Positions 24,172-33,773 of a DNA stretch of 45,410 nucleotides are shown here, piece by piece. The position numbers and the translations under genes were made by a program. How positions within the stretch are numbered: position 1 is the first letter of the stretch; each line of letters opens with the position of its first letter. The notes beneath the pieces are model-generated. The model was not told where the DNA came from. It was given only the letters and a program-made list of their open reading frames with translations, and did not search any database. Source of the stretch: Salinisphaera sp. UBA1666 (GTDB lineage: Bacteria; Pseudomonadota; Gammaproteobacteria; Nevskiales; Salinisphaeraceae); the NCBI GenBank assembly GCA_002320455.1, contig DCKU01000093.1:1-45410 (forward strand), given 5' to 3'.

Positions 24172-25794
24172 TCAGTAATGCCGATCAGCCGGCTCCGGCG
24201 GCTGGAACTGGTACAGCCAGGTGATCGAGCGGGCGTCGTCGCCTTGTTTCAAGTAGGCCCGAAGTGTGACCGGCGTGGCGTCCTGGCTGGTCGGGCGCCA
24301 GTCGATGACCGCGCGCACGCCGCCAATATCGGCCAGCGGGTGAATCGCGCGATAGCTGATCTCGCCGTTGGAGGCACTTACGTCCACGGCCAGCTGATCG
24401 GTCTGCCCGGCCTTGGCCAATTCAGCCAGCTCCGGGCCGATGAAGTCGATGGCAAAGCGCTTGGCGTAGTCCTCGGGGTTGTGATCGCCCGGAATCCAGC
24501 CTTCCTGAACGCCGCCCATGCCCGACCAGGTGGCATCGATCGTGGCCAGGCCCGGCTCGGCCGGCGGCTCGGGCCACCAGTAGAGTTTGTAGGCGAAGTT
24601 GAGATGATCGTTGGCCGTGACCGGTTCCTTGGGAATCCAGAACGTCACGATGTTGTCGACCGTCTCGCCCAGCGTGGGCAGTTCCATGAGCGCGATCTGG
24701 CCGGCGCCCCAGTCGCCCTTGGGTTCCAGCCACAAGCTGGGCCGGCGGTTGTACCAGGTGACCGGGTCGCGATAGTCGTCGAAATCGTGGTCGTGCTGCA
24801 CCAGGCCGAACCCGCGCGGGTTGTCGTCGGCAAAGGTGTTGAACTGCAAGCTGCGCGGGTTGTACAGCGGGCGACAGATCCATTCGCCGTTGCCGCGCCA
24901 CATCGACAGCCGGTCGGAGTCGTGCATGCGCGGTGAGATGGTCTGGCGCGCGGCCGGCTGCGCGGTGCCTTTCAGGAACATGCTGGTCATCGGCCCGATG
25001 CCCAGACGCTCGATCGCCTCGCGGGTATACAGGTGCGAGTCGATGTCCATGACCGTGCCCTCGTCGTTGCCGACGTCGATGACGAACTTGTAGGCGCCGG
25101 TAGCGCTGGGCGAATCCAGCAGCGCATAAACGGTCAGCGTAGTGGAGCCGGGCTCCGGCTGCTCGAACCAGAATGCGGTGAAATCGGGGAACTCTTCGTC
25201 CTTGGGCAGGCCGGTATTGATGGCCAGGCCGCGGGCTGAGAGGCCGTACTGCATGTTGCGGTCGATGGCCCGGAAATAGCTGGCGCCCAGGAACGAGGCA
25301 TATTCCGGCGTATGGCCCGGGCTCTTGTTGATGCCCATGCGAAAGCCGGCGAATCCCAGCGGTTTGCCGGCGAGCGAGGCGGGATCGATGCCGCTGTCGG
25401 CATAGTCGAACATGTCGGGCGAGAAATGCACGCGATGTGCCTGGCCGTCGTCGTCGACCACGTGCATGCGTACCGGCGTATTGAAATGCATGCCGGTATG
25501 GAAGAACGACACGCGCAGATCAATGGCATCGCTGCCGGCCCAGAGCCCGTGGTCTTTCTTGAAGCTGATCTTCTGATAGTCCAGCGGCGTCAGATTCTTG
25601 AGCGGCTCGGGCTGGTTGTTCTTGGTGGGACGGTAAGCCTTACCGGCCATTGTTTTTGCTCGGCGCTTGAGCGCGTCGAACGAGAACGGCTCGCTGTCGC
25701 TGGCATTCGTCGCGGCCGCCGAGATCGCGGGGAACGCCGGCAGGCCCAGCGCGGTCAGGGCCATCGAGGCCTTCAAAAGCGTACGTCGTTGCAT
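24172..25794 (-). CDS. opgD: Glucan biosynthesis protein D (periplasmic glucans)
   Basis: A 540-aa periplasmic protein of the OpgG/OpgD family, which shapes osmoregulated periplasmic glucans. It carries a twin-arginine signal (MQRRTLLKASMALTALGLPAF) as in E. coli OpgD. The mature part has the family landmarks FSFDALKRRAK, FFHTGMHFNTPV, SFLGASYFRAID, YGLSARGLAINTG, GEWICRPLYNPRSLQ, GFGLVQHDHDFDDY and PSLWLEPKGDWGAG. The ATG at 25794 follows AAGGA; an in-frame ATG at 25812 would move the Arg pair inward. OpgG and OpgH are not in the window. Recent work describes OpgD-family members as glucan hydrolases. Confidence 0.95.
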   Translation of the reverse strand: MQRRTLLKASMALTALGLPAFPAISAAATNASDSEPFSFDALKRRAKTMAGKAYRPTKNNQPEPLKNLTPLDYQKISFKKDHGLWAGSDAIDLRVSFFHTGMHFNTPVRMHVVDDDGQAHRVHFSPDMFDYADSGIDPASLAGKPLGFAGFRMGINKSPGHTPEYASFLGASYFRAIDRNMQYGLSARGLAINTGLPKDEEFPDFTAFWFEQPEPGSTTLTVYALLDSPSATGAYKFVIDVGNDEGTVMDIDSHLYTREAIERLGIGPMTSMFLKGTAQPAARQTISPRMHDSDRLSMWRGNGEWICRPLYNPRSLQFNTFADDNPRGFGLVQHDHDFDDYRDPVTWYNRRPSLWLEPKGDWGAGQIALMELPTLGETVDNIVTFWIPKEPVTANDHLNFAYKLYWWPEPPAEPGLATIDATWSGMGGVQEGWIPGDHNPEDYAKRFAIDFIGPELAELAKAGQTDQLAVDVSASNGEISYRAIHPLADIGGVRAVIDWRPTSQDATPVTLRAYLKQGDDARSITWLYQFQPPEPADRHY

Positions 25795-25826
25795 AGACAC
25801 GGTCCTTGTCATGGGCAGGCAGGGCA

Positions 25827-26339
25827 TTATTCGGTCGGCTGGCCGACCTCGAGCTCGTCGAGAAAGCTGGCGGCCTCGTCCTGCATGTTCTTGCGCAGTT
25901 CGATCATCTTGCGGGCGTAGTTGTTCAAGCGCCGGCCGTGGTCGGTTTCCGGCACAAACGACGGGACCGGGCACGGCTGGCCGTCACCATCCATGGCAAC
26001 GAACACCAGAATGCAGTGCGTGGTGAACCGGGCATCCGCGGTCTTGGGGTCCCGCGCATACACCGATACCGAGATATGCATGCTGGTGGTGCCGGTGTGC
26101 ATGACCTCGGCCTTGAGCTCCACCAGATCGCCCACTCGAATCGGCCTCAAAAAACGGATGCCGCCGACGTAGGCCGTCACACAGTAGCTATGCGACCAGG
26201 TGGCGGCACAGGTATAGCCGGCGTGGTCGATCCATTTCATCACGCTGCCGCCAAAGACATTGCCGCCGAAATTCACGTCCGTGGGTTCGGCCAGAAAACG
26301 CAGGGTGATGTTCGAGTCGCTTGTGGCGGGTTGGGTCAT
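25827..26339 (-). CDS. Hotdog-fold acyl-CoA thioesterase
   Basis: A 170-aa thioesterase of the YciA/BFIT type that hydrolyses acyl-CoA to fatty acid and CoA. It shows the hotdog helix NVFGGSVMKWIDHAGYTCA with the active-site Asp, GIRFLRPIRVGDLVEL and FVAMDGDGQPCPVPSF. The C-terminal 30 residues form a charged helix (ELRKNMQDEAASFL). It lies 32 bp upstream of opgD on the same strand and diverges from the GST gene. Confidence 0.92.
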   Translation of the reverse strand: MTQPATSDSNITLRFLAEPTDVNFGGNVFGGSVMKWIDHAGYTCAATWSHSYCVTAYVGGIRFLRPIRVGDLVELKAEVMHTGTTSMHISVSVYARDPKTADARFTTHCILVFVAMDGDGQPCPVPSFVPETDHGRRLNNYARKMIELRKNMQDEAASFLDELEVGQPTE

Positions 26340-26468
26340 GGCGGATTGTTTGTGGGTCTAGGCTGGAGTCTAGCGTCTTGGCGTTACTGGGCGTGAATCA
26401 ATGCCATCTCGCAATGTCATGGTGGGGCGGCTACACTTCGCGCCATCTGTTTCTAACGTGTTTTCGAC

Positions 26469-27059
26469 ATGGAACTACTGGGCTCGGGTGGCTCGCCTTA
26501 TGTGCGCCGTATTCGCCTGCTTCTGGGCGATCGCGACTATCTCTTCACGCCCATGGACATCTGGGACAAGGACCGCGCCGCGCTGAAAGCGCATAACCCG
26601 ATTCTGAAGATTCCCACGCTGCTCGACGACGGGCATACGCTGTTCGAGTCGCGCATCATTTATCGGTATCTGGCCGATAAATATGCGTTGAAACCGCTGA
26701 TCTGGGCCGACGAGAACGCTATCAGCGTGATCGACGGCGCGGGCGACGCCGCCGTGGTGCTGCGCCTGTCGGCGATGTCCGGGCTTAACGTCGATGATCA
26801 CGACACGAAATATTTTCGTATCCAACACGAGCGCATTGCCGAATGCCTAGACTGGCTTGACACCGAAGCCGCTGCCGGCCGGTTCGAGGAATGGCATTTT
26901 CCGGCCATGTGCCTGGTCAGTCTGGTGGACTGGTTGGCCGCTCGTGAGCTCGTGGACGTGAGTGGTTTCAATAACCTGAACTATATTTTGTCTCACCATG
27001 CCGACCAGCCGATGATGGCCGAGACGGATCCGCGTCGTACCACGCCGCCGCCCGCCTGA
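26469..27059 (+). CDS. Glutathione S-transferase-like protein
   Basis: A 196-aa GST-fold protein. The N-terminal thioredoxin-like domain begins MELLGSGGSPYVRR with the catalytic-type Ser, has the cis-Pro in KIPTLLDDG and the glutathione-contacting ESRIIYRYL. A helical domain follows (residues about 80-170). The ATG lacks a clear ribosome binding site. A weak promoter-like TACACT lies at 26432-26437. It is a single gene converging on the DUF3301 gene with 20 bp between. Substrate unknown. Confidence 0.88.
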   Translation: MELLGSGGSPYVRRIRLLLGDRDYLFTPMDIWDKDRAALKAHNPILKIPTLLDDGHTLFESRIIYRYLADKYALKPLIWADENAISVIDGAGDAAVVLRLSAMSGLNVDDHDTKYFRIQHERIAECLDWLDTEAAAGRFEEWHFPAMCLVSLVDWLAARELVDVSGFNNLNYILSHHADQPMMAETDPRRTTPPPA

Positions 27060-27079
27060 TCGGCTCTAAGCGGTCGGTT

Positions 27080-27388
27080 TTAGGCAATCGGCCGCGGGCC
27101 CATGTAGACGTTGGCCACACTCTGGCCGTGCATTTCCACGGTGCCGGCATAGCGCCGGTCGCCCCGCTGATAGAACTCGAAGCCGTAGCGCCGGGCCAGG
27201 CGGCGCTTGCCGTGGGTATCGCGCGCGAGGTGTAGACGTTTCAAGGCCAGCTCGTCGATGAAGGTCATTTCGGCTTCGTCGCAGGCCGCTCGTGCCGCCG
27301 CGCGGGCCCGGGCCTTGGCGCCCATGGCCGACCACCAGGCCAGGGCGATAAGCGCCAGTCCGATCAACCACGGCGCCAGCTCAAGCAT
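27080..27388 (-). CDS. DUF3301 family protein
   Basis: A 102-aa protein with one N-terminal membrane helix (residues about 4-22, PWLIGLALIALAWW) and a cytoplasmic domain with the family pattern ARRYGFEFYQRGDRRYAGTVEMHGQ near its end. Function is unknown in the family. Its start overlaps the end of the 2-hydroxyacid oxidase gene by eight bases, so the two are likely read together. Confidence 0.85.
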   Translation of the reverse strand: MLELAPWLIGLALIALAWWSAMGAKARARAAARAACDEAEMTFIDELALKRLHLARDTHGKRRLARRYGFEFYQRGDRRYAGTVEMHGQSVANVYMGPRPIA

Positions 27389-28715
27389 TGGGCGCGGGCG
27401 ATGCGACAGACGGGTTGCGCGCGATCACGCGCGGGCTGGCGTCCTGGATATCGGCCACCGAGGCACAGCCGGCCAGCGCCATGGTGAGCTCGAACTCGGC
27501 CGCGATATTGTCCAGCCACTCGGCCACGCCGGCCTGGCCGCCCAGCGCCAGGGCCCAGGCATAGGGCCGGCCCATGCCCACGGCACTCGCACCCAGGGCC
27601 AGTGCTTTGAAGATATCGGCGCCGGTGCGCACGCCAGAGTCCAGTATCAGCGGCATCTCGGGCACGGCCGCACGGATGGCGGGCAGGGCATCGAGCGAGG
27701 CGATCGCCCCGTCGACCTGGCGGCCGCCGTGGTTGGAAACCACCAGACCGTCCATGCCGGCGGCTTTGGCGCGCCGGGCATCGTCGGGCGAGAGAATACC
27801 CTTGAGCAGAATCGGCAGGCGCGTGCGTTCACGCAGCCAGGCCAGATCGTCCCAGGTAAGGTCCGGCCGGGAATAGGTGGCGATGAACTGGCGTACGGCG
27901 GCTACGCCGTCGCCGGTGACCATCGCGCGCAGGGTGGAGCCCGGGAAACGCCGCGCGGCGCCGATCGCGTTTTTGAGCGTGGTGCGCGTCAGCGGCGGTC
28001 GCTCGCTCTTGGGGGCGTCTTTCATCAGCCGGCGAAAGACCGGGTCATGGGTGTACTGGGCAATACCGCGGCCGTGCAGGAACGGCAGGTGCCCAAGCGC
28101 CAGATCGCGCGGGCGCCAGCCTAAAAGCGTGGTATCGAGGGTGACCACCAGGGCCTCGCAGCCGCTGGCCTCAGCGCGGGCCACCAGCGAGGCCGCCAGC
28201 TCGTCGGACTTGGGCCAGTAAAGCTGGAACCAGCGCGGCGCGCCGAGGGATTGATCCCCGGCCTCGCGATCCATGGCCCGCGCGCAGGCCTCCATGGGCT
28301 GGCTGGCCTGGTTGGATAGGATGAACGGCACGCCGCGCGAGGCCGCGGCCCGGGCTACGCCGATATCGCCGGCGGGGTGGGCCAGATCCAGCACGCCGAT
28401 CGGCGAGAGCACGAACGGCTGAGCCAGCTTCCGCCCGAACAGGGAGATGCCGGTGTCGCGCTCGGCCACGTTGGCCAGCATGCTTGGGACGATCTGCCAG
28501 TCGTCGAAGGCCCGACGATTGGCGTCCATGGTGGTCTCGCTGCCCGCGCCGCCGTCGATATAGGCGCGCCCGGCCTCGTTCATGATCTGGGCGGCTGCGC
28601 GGGCCAGGGCGCCGGGTTCGGGCGGGATGGTCGGTACGTAGCCGGCCATGCCCTGCGTATAGATCGCCTGCTGGCGCGCGTTGGTGCCGCGTTTGCTGGA
28701 GCTTGCGTGGGCCAT
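27381..28715 (-). CDS. FMN-dependent alpha-hydroxy-acid oxidase (lactate 2-monooxygenase-like)
   Basis: A 444-aa flavoenzyme of the lactate oxidase/glycolate oxidase family. FMN and catalytic features are SPIGVLDLAHPAGD, LSNQASQPME, WFQLYWP, LVVTLDTT, ILLKGILSPDDA, VVSNHGGRQVDG (catalytic His) and LDSGVRTGADIFKALALGASAVGMGRPY. The longer N-terminus and the YIDGGAGSE start point to the lactate 2-monooxygenase branch. The ATG at 28715 was preferred to a longer frame to 28835 because homology starts soon after. It diverges from the polyamine-type ABC operon across about 220 bp. Confidence 0.88.
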   Translation of the reverse strand: MAHASSSKRGTNARQQAIYTQGMAGYVPTIPPEPGALARAAAQIMNEAGRAYIDGGAGSETTMDANRRAFDDWQIVPSMLANVAERDTGISLFGRKLAQPFVLSPIGVLDLAHPAGDIGVARAAASRGVPFILSNQASQPMEACARAMDREAGDQSLGAPRWFQLYWPKSDELAASLVARAEASGCEALVVTLDTTLLGWRPRDLALGHLPFLHGRGIAQYTHDPVFRRLMKDAPKSERPPLTRTTLKNAIGAARRFPGSTLRAMVTGDGVAAVRQFIATYSRPDLTWDDLAWLRERTRLPILLKGILSPDDARRAKAAGMDGLVVSNHGGRQVDGAIASLDALPAIRAAVPEMPLILDSGVRTGADIFKALALGASAVGMGRPYAWALALGGQAGVAEWLDNIAAEFELTMALAGCASVADIQDASPRVIARNPSVASPAPNA

Positions 28716-28936
28716 CGCCGCGCGACGTGTGTGAGCTTCGTTCTCAGCGTAGCCGCTTCGTACGGCCTCTGGAATACGACAATCGATGCGGGGCGCGGCG
28801 GCGCGCGTTTCGTCATGGCCGGTTTTGTCGGGCACAATTCGGTTTCGCGGCCTGGTCCGCCAGAGTGATGTGTCGAATCGATTGGCCTCTGCCCGATGGG
28901 TTCGATCCCTGCGCCTATCGATCGCGAGGGCATTTC

Positions 28937-30049
28937 ATGAGCCAATCCCGTTCGCCGGCGGCCACCGAGGCCGGCCGCGACAACGCGCCACGTGCCGATA
29001 CGGCGATTTCTCTGCGCGGCCTGCATCAGGCTTTCGGCCCCGACGCCGTGGCGCTGGACGGCGTGGACCTGGATATTCCGGCGGGTAGTTTTTTCACTCT
29101 GCTGGGCCCGTCAGGCTGTGGCAAGACCTCTTTGTTACGCGTGATCGCCGGGCTGGACAGCCCGGACGCCGGCACGTTGTCCATCGGCGGGCGAGATGTC
29201 ACTCGAACGGCGGCCCACAAGCGCAACGTGAATACCGTGTTCCAGTCGTATGCCTTGTTCGGGCATTTGGACGTGGCCGCCAATATCGGCTTCGGCCTGC
29301 GTATGCAGGGCCACGATCGCGCCACGATCAAAAAACGGGTGGCCGAGACAGCGGCCTTCATCCAGATCGATAACCTGCTGGGGCGCCGGATCGATCAGCT
29401 CTCGGGCGGCCAGCGCCAGCGCGTGGCCCTGGCACGCGCGCTGGTCAACGAGCCGGATGTGTTGCTGCTGGACGAGCCGCTCTCGGCACTGGACGCTGGC
29501 CTGCGCGCCACGCTGCAGCTGGAGCTTTTGCGTATCCAGCGCCGGCTGGGCATGACGTTTGTCTTTGTCACGCACGATCAGGACGAGGCCATGGTGATGA
29601 GCGATACCGTGGCGGTGTTGAATCAGGGGCGTATCGAGCAGGTGGGCGCGCCCGCCGCGCTTTACGAGCGCCCGGCTAATCCGTTCGTGGCGCGCTTTAT
29701 GGGGCATTCCAACCTGTTTGCGATCCGGGCCCAGGACGCCGAAGGCCTAACGGCTGATTTCGGTCGGCTGGCCGGCGATTTCAGGCCCGGCTCGCATGTA
29801 CTGCTGCGCCCGGAGGTCATGCATATTCGCCCGGCCGACGCCCCGGCCGCTGGCGGCCAGGGGCCCAATGTGATCCGGGCGCAGGTGCGCGAGCGGCTCT
29901 ATCGCGGCAGTCGCATGGAATACACGGTAGCCGCCGGCGAGACCACGCTGGTGGCCGTCGACGACAACCGCGGCCAGGGGATGTATGACATCGGCGCCGA
30001 GGTGGCGCTGGCGGTCGAACAGTCGGGGGTGGTCACGCTCGATGGCTAA
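28937..30049 (+). CDS. Polyamine-type ABC transporter ATPase (PotA-like)
   Basis: A 370-aa ABC ATPase. Walker A is GPSGCGKT, the Q-loop is VFQSYALFGHL, the signature LSGGQRQRVALARAL, Walker B LLLDEPLSALD and the switch His THDQDEAM. A C-terminal TOBE-type domain (residues about 250-370, with LLRPEVMHIRP and YRGSRMEYTV) is typical of PotA/PotG importers. The ATG at 28937 follows GAGGG; a longer frame upstream has no homology. It overlaps the first permease gene by eight bases and heads a four-gene operon. Confidence 0.94.
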   Translation: MSQSRSPAATEAGRDNAPRADTAISLRGLHQAFGPDAVALDGVDLDIPAGSFFTLLGPSGCGKTSLLRVIAGLDSPDAGTLSIGGRDVTRTAAHKRNVNTVFQSYALFGHLDVAANIGFGLRMQGHDRATIKKRVAETAAFIQIDNLLGRRIDQLSGGQRQRVALARALVNEPDVLLLDEPLSALDAGLRATLQLELLRIQRRLGMTFVFVTHDQDEAMVMSDTVAVLNQGRIEQVGAPAALYERPANPFVARFMGHSNLFAIRAQDAEGLTADFGRLAGDFRPGSHVLLRPEVMHIRPADAPAAGGQGPNVIRAQVRERLYRGSRMEYTVAAGETTLVAVDDNRGQGMYDIGAEVALAVEQSGVVTLDG

Positions 30050-30950
30050 GGCGCGTGCACGGACCGGCGGCTGGTCGGCGATCTGGCATCTCCTAGGGCT
30101 GGTAGCGCCTGGCGTAATTTGGATCGTGGTGTTTCTGGTCGCCCCCGCGGCGTATCTGATGACCATCGCGTTTATGACCAACGGCAGCTACGGGCTGCCG
30201 GAAATGCCGCTGACTCTAGCCGCCTTCAAACAGCTGGCCGGCTACGGGTTTCTGGGCTGGTCGCCGGCCAATCTCTATGTGGTGGGCCGTACGCTGGCCC
30301 AGACCGTGCTGGCCACGGCGGCGGTGATCCTCATCGCCTACCCGGTGGCGTTCTATATCAGCCGGGCCCCGGCGCGGCTGCGCCCGCTGATGCTGTTGCT
30401 GGTGGTGGTGCCGTCCTGGACCAATCAGGTCATCCGCGCCATCGGCTGGATGAATATCCTGGCGCCGGGCACGCCGATGGCCGATTTGGCGGCCGCTCTT
30501 GGTTTTATCAGCCCGCATCTGGGGCTGTATCCGTCGCAGTTCGCCGTCGCCCTGGGCCTGGTCTATAACTTTCTGCCGTTCATGGTGCTGCCACTGTATG
30601 CCGTGTTCGAGCGCCTGGATACGGCCCAGATTGATGCCGCGCGCGACCTGGGGGCCGGCACCTGGGACGCGTTTCGCCACGGCGTTTTGCCCCAGACGCT
30701 GCCGGGGCTGGCGGCTGGCACGGTGCTGGTGGCGATTCCGGCCTTTGGCATGTACGTGATTCCCGAGCTTCTGGGCGGCGGCAAGAATCTGATGCTCGGC
30801 AGCCTGGTGGCACGACAGTTTGCGGCGGCCTCTAATTGGCCGTTCGGCGCGGCAGCGGCCCTGATCATGATCGTGGCCACGCTGGTCGGACTGATGGTGC
30901 TGCGACGCCTGGGCCGGCGCCTAGGCGGTGATTCGGGGGTGATGCTGTGA
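30042..30950 (+). CDS. Polyamine-type ABC transporter permease (PotB-like)
   Basis: A 302-aa inner-membrane permease with six helices. The EAA-type loop that docks the ATPase is AQIDAARDLGAGTWDAFRHGVLP in two parts, near residue 200. The motif VVVPSWTNQVIRAIGW is typical of PotB/PotH. It overlaps the ATPase gene upstream by eight bases and the second permease gene downstream by four (GTGA). Confidence 0.93.
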   Translation: MAKARARTGGWSAIWHLLGLVAPGVIWIVVFLVAPAAYLMTIAFMTNGSYGLPEMPLTLAAFKQLAGYGFLGWSPANLYVVGRTLAQTVLATAAVILIAYPVAFYISRAPARLRPLMLLLVVVPSWTNQVIRAIGWMNILAPGTPMADLAAALGFISPHLGLYPSQFAVALGLVYNFLPFMVLPLYAVFERLDTAQIDAARDLGAGTWDAFRHGVLPQTLPGLAAGTVLVAIPAFGMYVIPELLGGGKNLMLGSLVARQFAAASNWPFGAAAALIMIVATLVGLMVLRRLGRRLGGDSGVML

Positions 30951-31759
30951 GCCGTGCCGCGCGCCCGCACGTCGCCATGCGCGTAATTTGGTACGCAGTG
31001 CTGGTCATGCTCTATGCACCGCTGGCCGTGGTGGTGCTCTATTCGTTCAACAGCGTGAACTCTTCAGCGGAGTTCGTGGACGTATCACTGCGCTGGTATC
31101 GCGCGTTATTCGCGGATGATTCGATCCTCTCGGCGGCCTGGAATTCGGCCGTGCTGGCGCTGGTCTCGTCGGTGATCGCCACCGCCGTGGGTACGGCCAT
31201 GGGGTATGGCCTGTATGCCCATCGCGATCGGCGTCTGGGCTGGCTGATCGCGTTGATCTATCTGCCGATCATCATGCCGGATATCGTCTACGGCATTGCC
31301 CAGCTGTCGTTTTTCTCGCGCCTGGCCTCCGCCACCGGGGCCTTCGATCTGGGTCTTGGCACGATGATCATCGCGCACGTGAGCTTCCAGGCGCCGTTCG
31401 TAGCACTCTTGGTCTATTCACGGCTGGTGGGTCTGGACCCGCGGCTGTTCGATGCCTGTAGCGATCTGTATGCGGGCGCCTGGCAACGGGCTCGGTTTTT
31501 CATACTGCCCACGCTGCAGCCGGCGATCGTGGCGGGATTCTTTCTGGCGCTCACGCTGTCGATCGACGATTTCGTGATCAGTTATTTCACCTCGGGGCCC
31601 GAGTCCGTCACGCTGCCGATCTTCATCTGGTCGGCCATCAAGCGCGGCGTATCGCCCGAGATCAACGCCATCGCCACGCTGATGATCGGCACGGTCTTTG
31701 CGGCCGCGGCCATCACACTGGCGTTTCAATATGTTCGCGCGCGGCGCATCGCATCCTGA
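30947..31759 (+). CDS. Polyamine-type ABC transporter permease (PotC-like)
   Basis: A 270-aa inner-membrane permease with six helices. PLAVVVLYSFNSVN at the start, LIYLPIIMPDIVYGIAQLSF, the EAA-type loop DACSDLYAGAWQRARFFILP and SIDDFVISYFTSGPESVTLP are typical of PotC/PotI. GTG start at 30947 overlaps the stop of the first permease (GTGA). It forms the heterodimeric channel with that permease. Confidence 0.93.
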   Translation: MSRAARPHVAMRVIWYAVLVMLYAPLAVVVLYSFNSVNSSAEFVDVSLRWYRALFADDSILSAAWNSAVLALVSSVIATAVGTAMGYGLYAHRDRRLGWLIALIYLPIIMPDIVYGIAQLSFFSRLASATGAFDLGLGTMIIAHVSFQAPFVALLVYSRLVGLDPRLFDACSDLYAGAWQRARFFILPTLQPAIVAGFFLALTLSIDDFVISYFTSGPESVTLPIFIWSAIKRGVSPEINAIATLMIGTVFAAAAITLAFQYVRARRIAS

Positions 31760-31773
31760 GGGGGAGCACACCC

Positions 31774-32853
31774 ATGACATCTTTCAAGAAAGCGCTGGGC
31801 CTGGCCGTTGTCGGCCTGTCGCTGCTGGCCGGGGCCGCCGGCGCCCAGGCCGAAGACAAGGCCGACACGCTGTATCTGTTTTCGTGGTCGCAGTATATGG
31901 ACCCCGCGCTCATCAAAGCGTTTGAAAAACGCTACGACGTGGAGGTGGTTCAGAACTACTACGAATCCATGCCCAAGATGTTCGCCAAGCTGCAGGCCGG
32001 CGGCGCGCGGCAATATGACGTCATCGTGCCGTCGAATTACTACGTGCCGCGGCTGATCGAAACCGGGCTGATCCAGGCGCTGGACCAGTCGAAGCTGACG
32101 CACTTGGACAATATCGCTAAGCGCTTTCAAGACCCGGCCTACGACCGCAACAACCGCTATACCGTGCCCTATCAATGGGGCGATACCGGTATTGCCTACA
32201 ACGCCGACAAGCTGGGCGAGGTGCCGGAGTCCTGGGCGATCCTGTTCGACCCGAAGCTGAACTCTAAATATCCGTTTGCCCTGGCCACCGATGCCCAGGT
32301 CACACTTGGCGCGGCCTGTGCGTGGCTGGGCAAGCCCTACGACTGCACCGGGCGCGATGCCTGGAAGGCTGCCGCCCGCGAGGTGCTAGCCACCAAGGCC
32401 CGCGACAACTTCGCCGCCTTTGACGACGGCACACCGGTGCTGCGCCAGCTGGCTCGCGGCAACGTTGCGGCCGGCATGACGTTCAACGGTGATTTTGCCT
32501 ATTACAAATCCGAGAACCCGGAAGCCTTCAAGAACATCAAGTTTGTGGTGCCCAAGGAAGGCACAGAGCTGTGGGTTGATGTCATGGCCGTGCCCAAGCG
32601 GGCGCCACATCCGGATCTGGCCCACAAGTTCATCGATTTCCTGTTGGAGGCCAAGAACGGGGCCCAGCTGTCCAATCACACGTTTTACGCCAGCCCCAAC
32701 GCGGCCGCGCGGCCGTATCTGGATGCGCTGCTCACCCGGCCGCCGGCCCAGCCGTCGTCCGAGCAGATGAAGCGCTTGCATTATATACCGTCGCTGTCGG
32801 GCAACGATCTGCAGTTCGTGCAGCAGCTCTGGACCGAGGTACAGTCGCGCTGA
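31774..32853 (+). CDS. Polyamine-type periplasmic binding protein (PotD/PotF-like)
   Basis: A 359-aa exported solute-binding protein. The signal peptide ends in GAAGAQA, after about 26 residues. The mature part begins LYLFSWSQYMDP, with YESMPKMFAKLQAGG, YDVIVPSNYYVPRL and VPYQWGDTGIAYN, all as in PotD/PotF. GGGGAG precedes the ATG. It closes the operon. Polyamines are the family substrate; other cations or amino-acid derivatives cannot be excluded. Confidence 0.93.
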   Translation: MTSFKKALGLAVVGLSLLAGAAGAQAEDKADTLYLFSWSQYMDPALIKAFEKRYDVEVVQNYYESMPKMFAKLQAGGARQYDVIVPSNYYVPRLIETGLIQALDQSKLTHLDNIAKRFQDPAYDRNNRYTVPYQWGDTGIAYNADKLGEVPESWAILFDPKLNSKYPFALATDAQVTLGAACAWLGKPYDCTGRDAWKAAAREVLATKARDNFAAFDDGTPVLRQLARGNVAAGMTFNGDFAYYKSENPEAFKNIKFVVPKEGTELWVDVMAVPKRAPHPDLAHKFIDFLLEAKNGAQLSNHTFYASPNAAARPYLDALLTRPPAQPSSEQMKRLHYIPSLSGNDLQFVQQLWTEVQSR

Positions 32854-32936
32854 ACGGGTGCGGCGTTTTTCGGATGGGCGCGGCGCTCAATCGTTGATAG
32901 TCTTTTGGTATTGCTTTTTGCAGACAGGCTATCGTT

Positions 32937-33752
32937 GTGACGTCGACTTCTGTTCGCCAGGCCGCGCGATTCGCGCCGCGCTGGTTTGCGCTTGGCATGT
33001 TCTGTCTTCTGGCCGGCTGTGCCAGCGGCCCGGCGGTCAAGGATTCGCCGGTGGTGGCCGCGCCGGAGGCCATCGGCGATCTACCGGCCCAGTACGTAGG
33101 TACGTTGCCCTGTGCCGATTGTGACGGCATCGCGCTCTGGCTCACGCTGGGCCCACGGGCCAGCTACGTGCTGCAACAGCGGGCGATCGGCGTCGAGCAG
33201 GACAGCGACTACATCGAGGTCGGCCGCTGGGACATCGACGACCAGAAGCGCCTGGCGTTGACGCCGGCCGACTCCGACGAGCTCGGCGCCAGCCTCTGGG
33301 CTATCGATGACGGCCGGCTGGTCGCGCTGGATGAAAACGGCCGCCAGATCGAGCCGGCTGCCGAGTATACCCTCACCCGGCGTGCCCACCCGGTTTCGCG
33401 CGGGCTGACTGAAACCGACTGGTTCGTGGTCAACGCGCCTGACGCGCACCAGGGCGGTCGCGCGTATATCCGCTTTGATCCGGACAATCGGCTGGTCGGC
33501 TCGACCGGCTGTAACCGGCTGAGCGGCGAGTACGAGCACGAAGACGCGGGGCTGTCGGTCTCCGGGCTGGCCACCACGCGCCGGGCCTGCCCGTCGTTCG
33601 AAGACACCGAGCAGTCGATGCTCGAAGCGCTGCGCCAGACTGAACGCGCGCGCGTGTTGGCCAACTATCTGCTGTTATTCGGCCCGGCCGGCGACCGTTC
33701 GCCGCTGGCCGTGTTTCAGGCCGATAGCGAGGCGATGCCGGTCGCCCCGTAG
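32937..33752 (+). CDS. Lipoprotein with NlpE-like and META/HslJ domains
   Basis: A 271-aa lipoprotein with the lipobox LLAGC near residue 28. The first domain has YVGTLPCADCDGI, the CxxC of NlpE N-terminal domains (copper/envelope-stress lipoproteins). A second domain carries the META/HslJ pattern RFDPDNRLVGSTGCNRLSG and a C-terminal half with LEALRQTERARVLANYLLLF. Together they suggest a dual envelope-stress sensor or scavenger lipoprotein. The start is a GTG at 32937 with a weak AGGCT site. It is on its own, downstream of the importer operon by 83 bp. Confidence 0.85.
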   Translation: MTSTSVRQAARFAPRWFALGMFCLLAGCASGPAVKDSPVVAAPEAIGDLPAQYVGTLPCADCDGIALWLTLGPRASYVLQQRAIGVEQDSDYIEVGRWDIDDQKRLALTPADSDELGASLWAIDDGRLVALDENGRQIEPAAEYTLTRRAHPVSRGLTETDWFVVNAPDAHQGGRAYIRFDPDNRLVGSTGCNRLSGEYEHEDAGLSVSGLATTRRACPSFEDTEQSMLEALRQTERARVLANYLLLFGPAGDRSPLAVFQADSEAMPVAP

Positions 33753-33773
33753 ACCGGGCCACGGCGGCGGGTG

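Noticed and set aside
28880..28925. tRNA T-arm-like string GGGTTCGATCCC near 28900
   Set aside because: No matching acceptor stem, D-arm or anticodon arm could be built around it, and the T-stem itself has mismatches.
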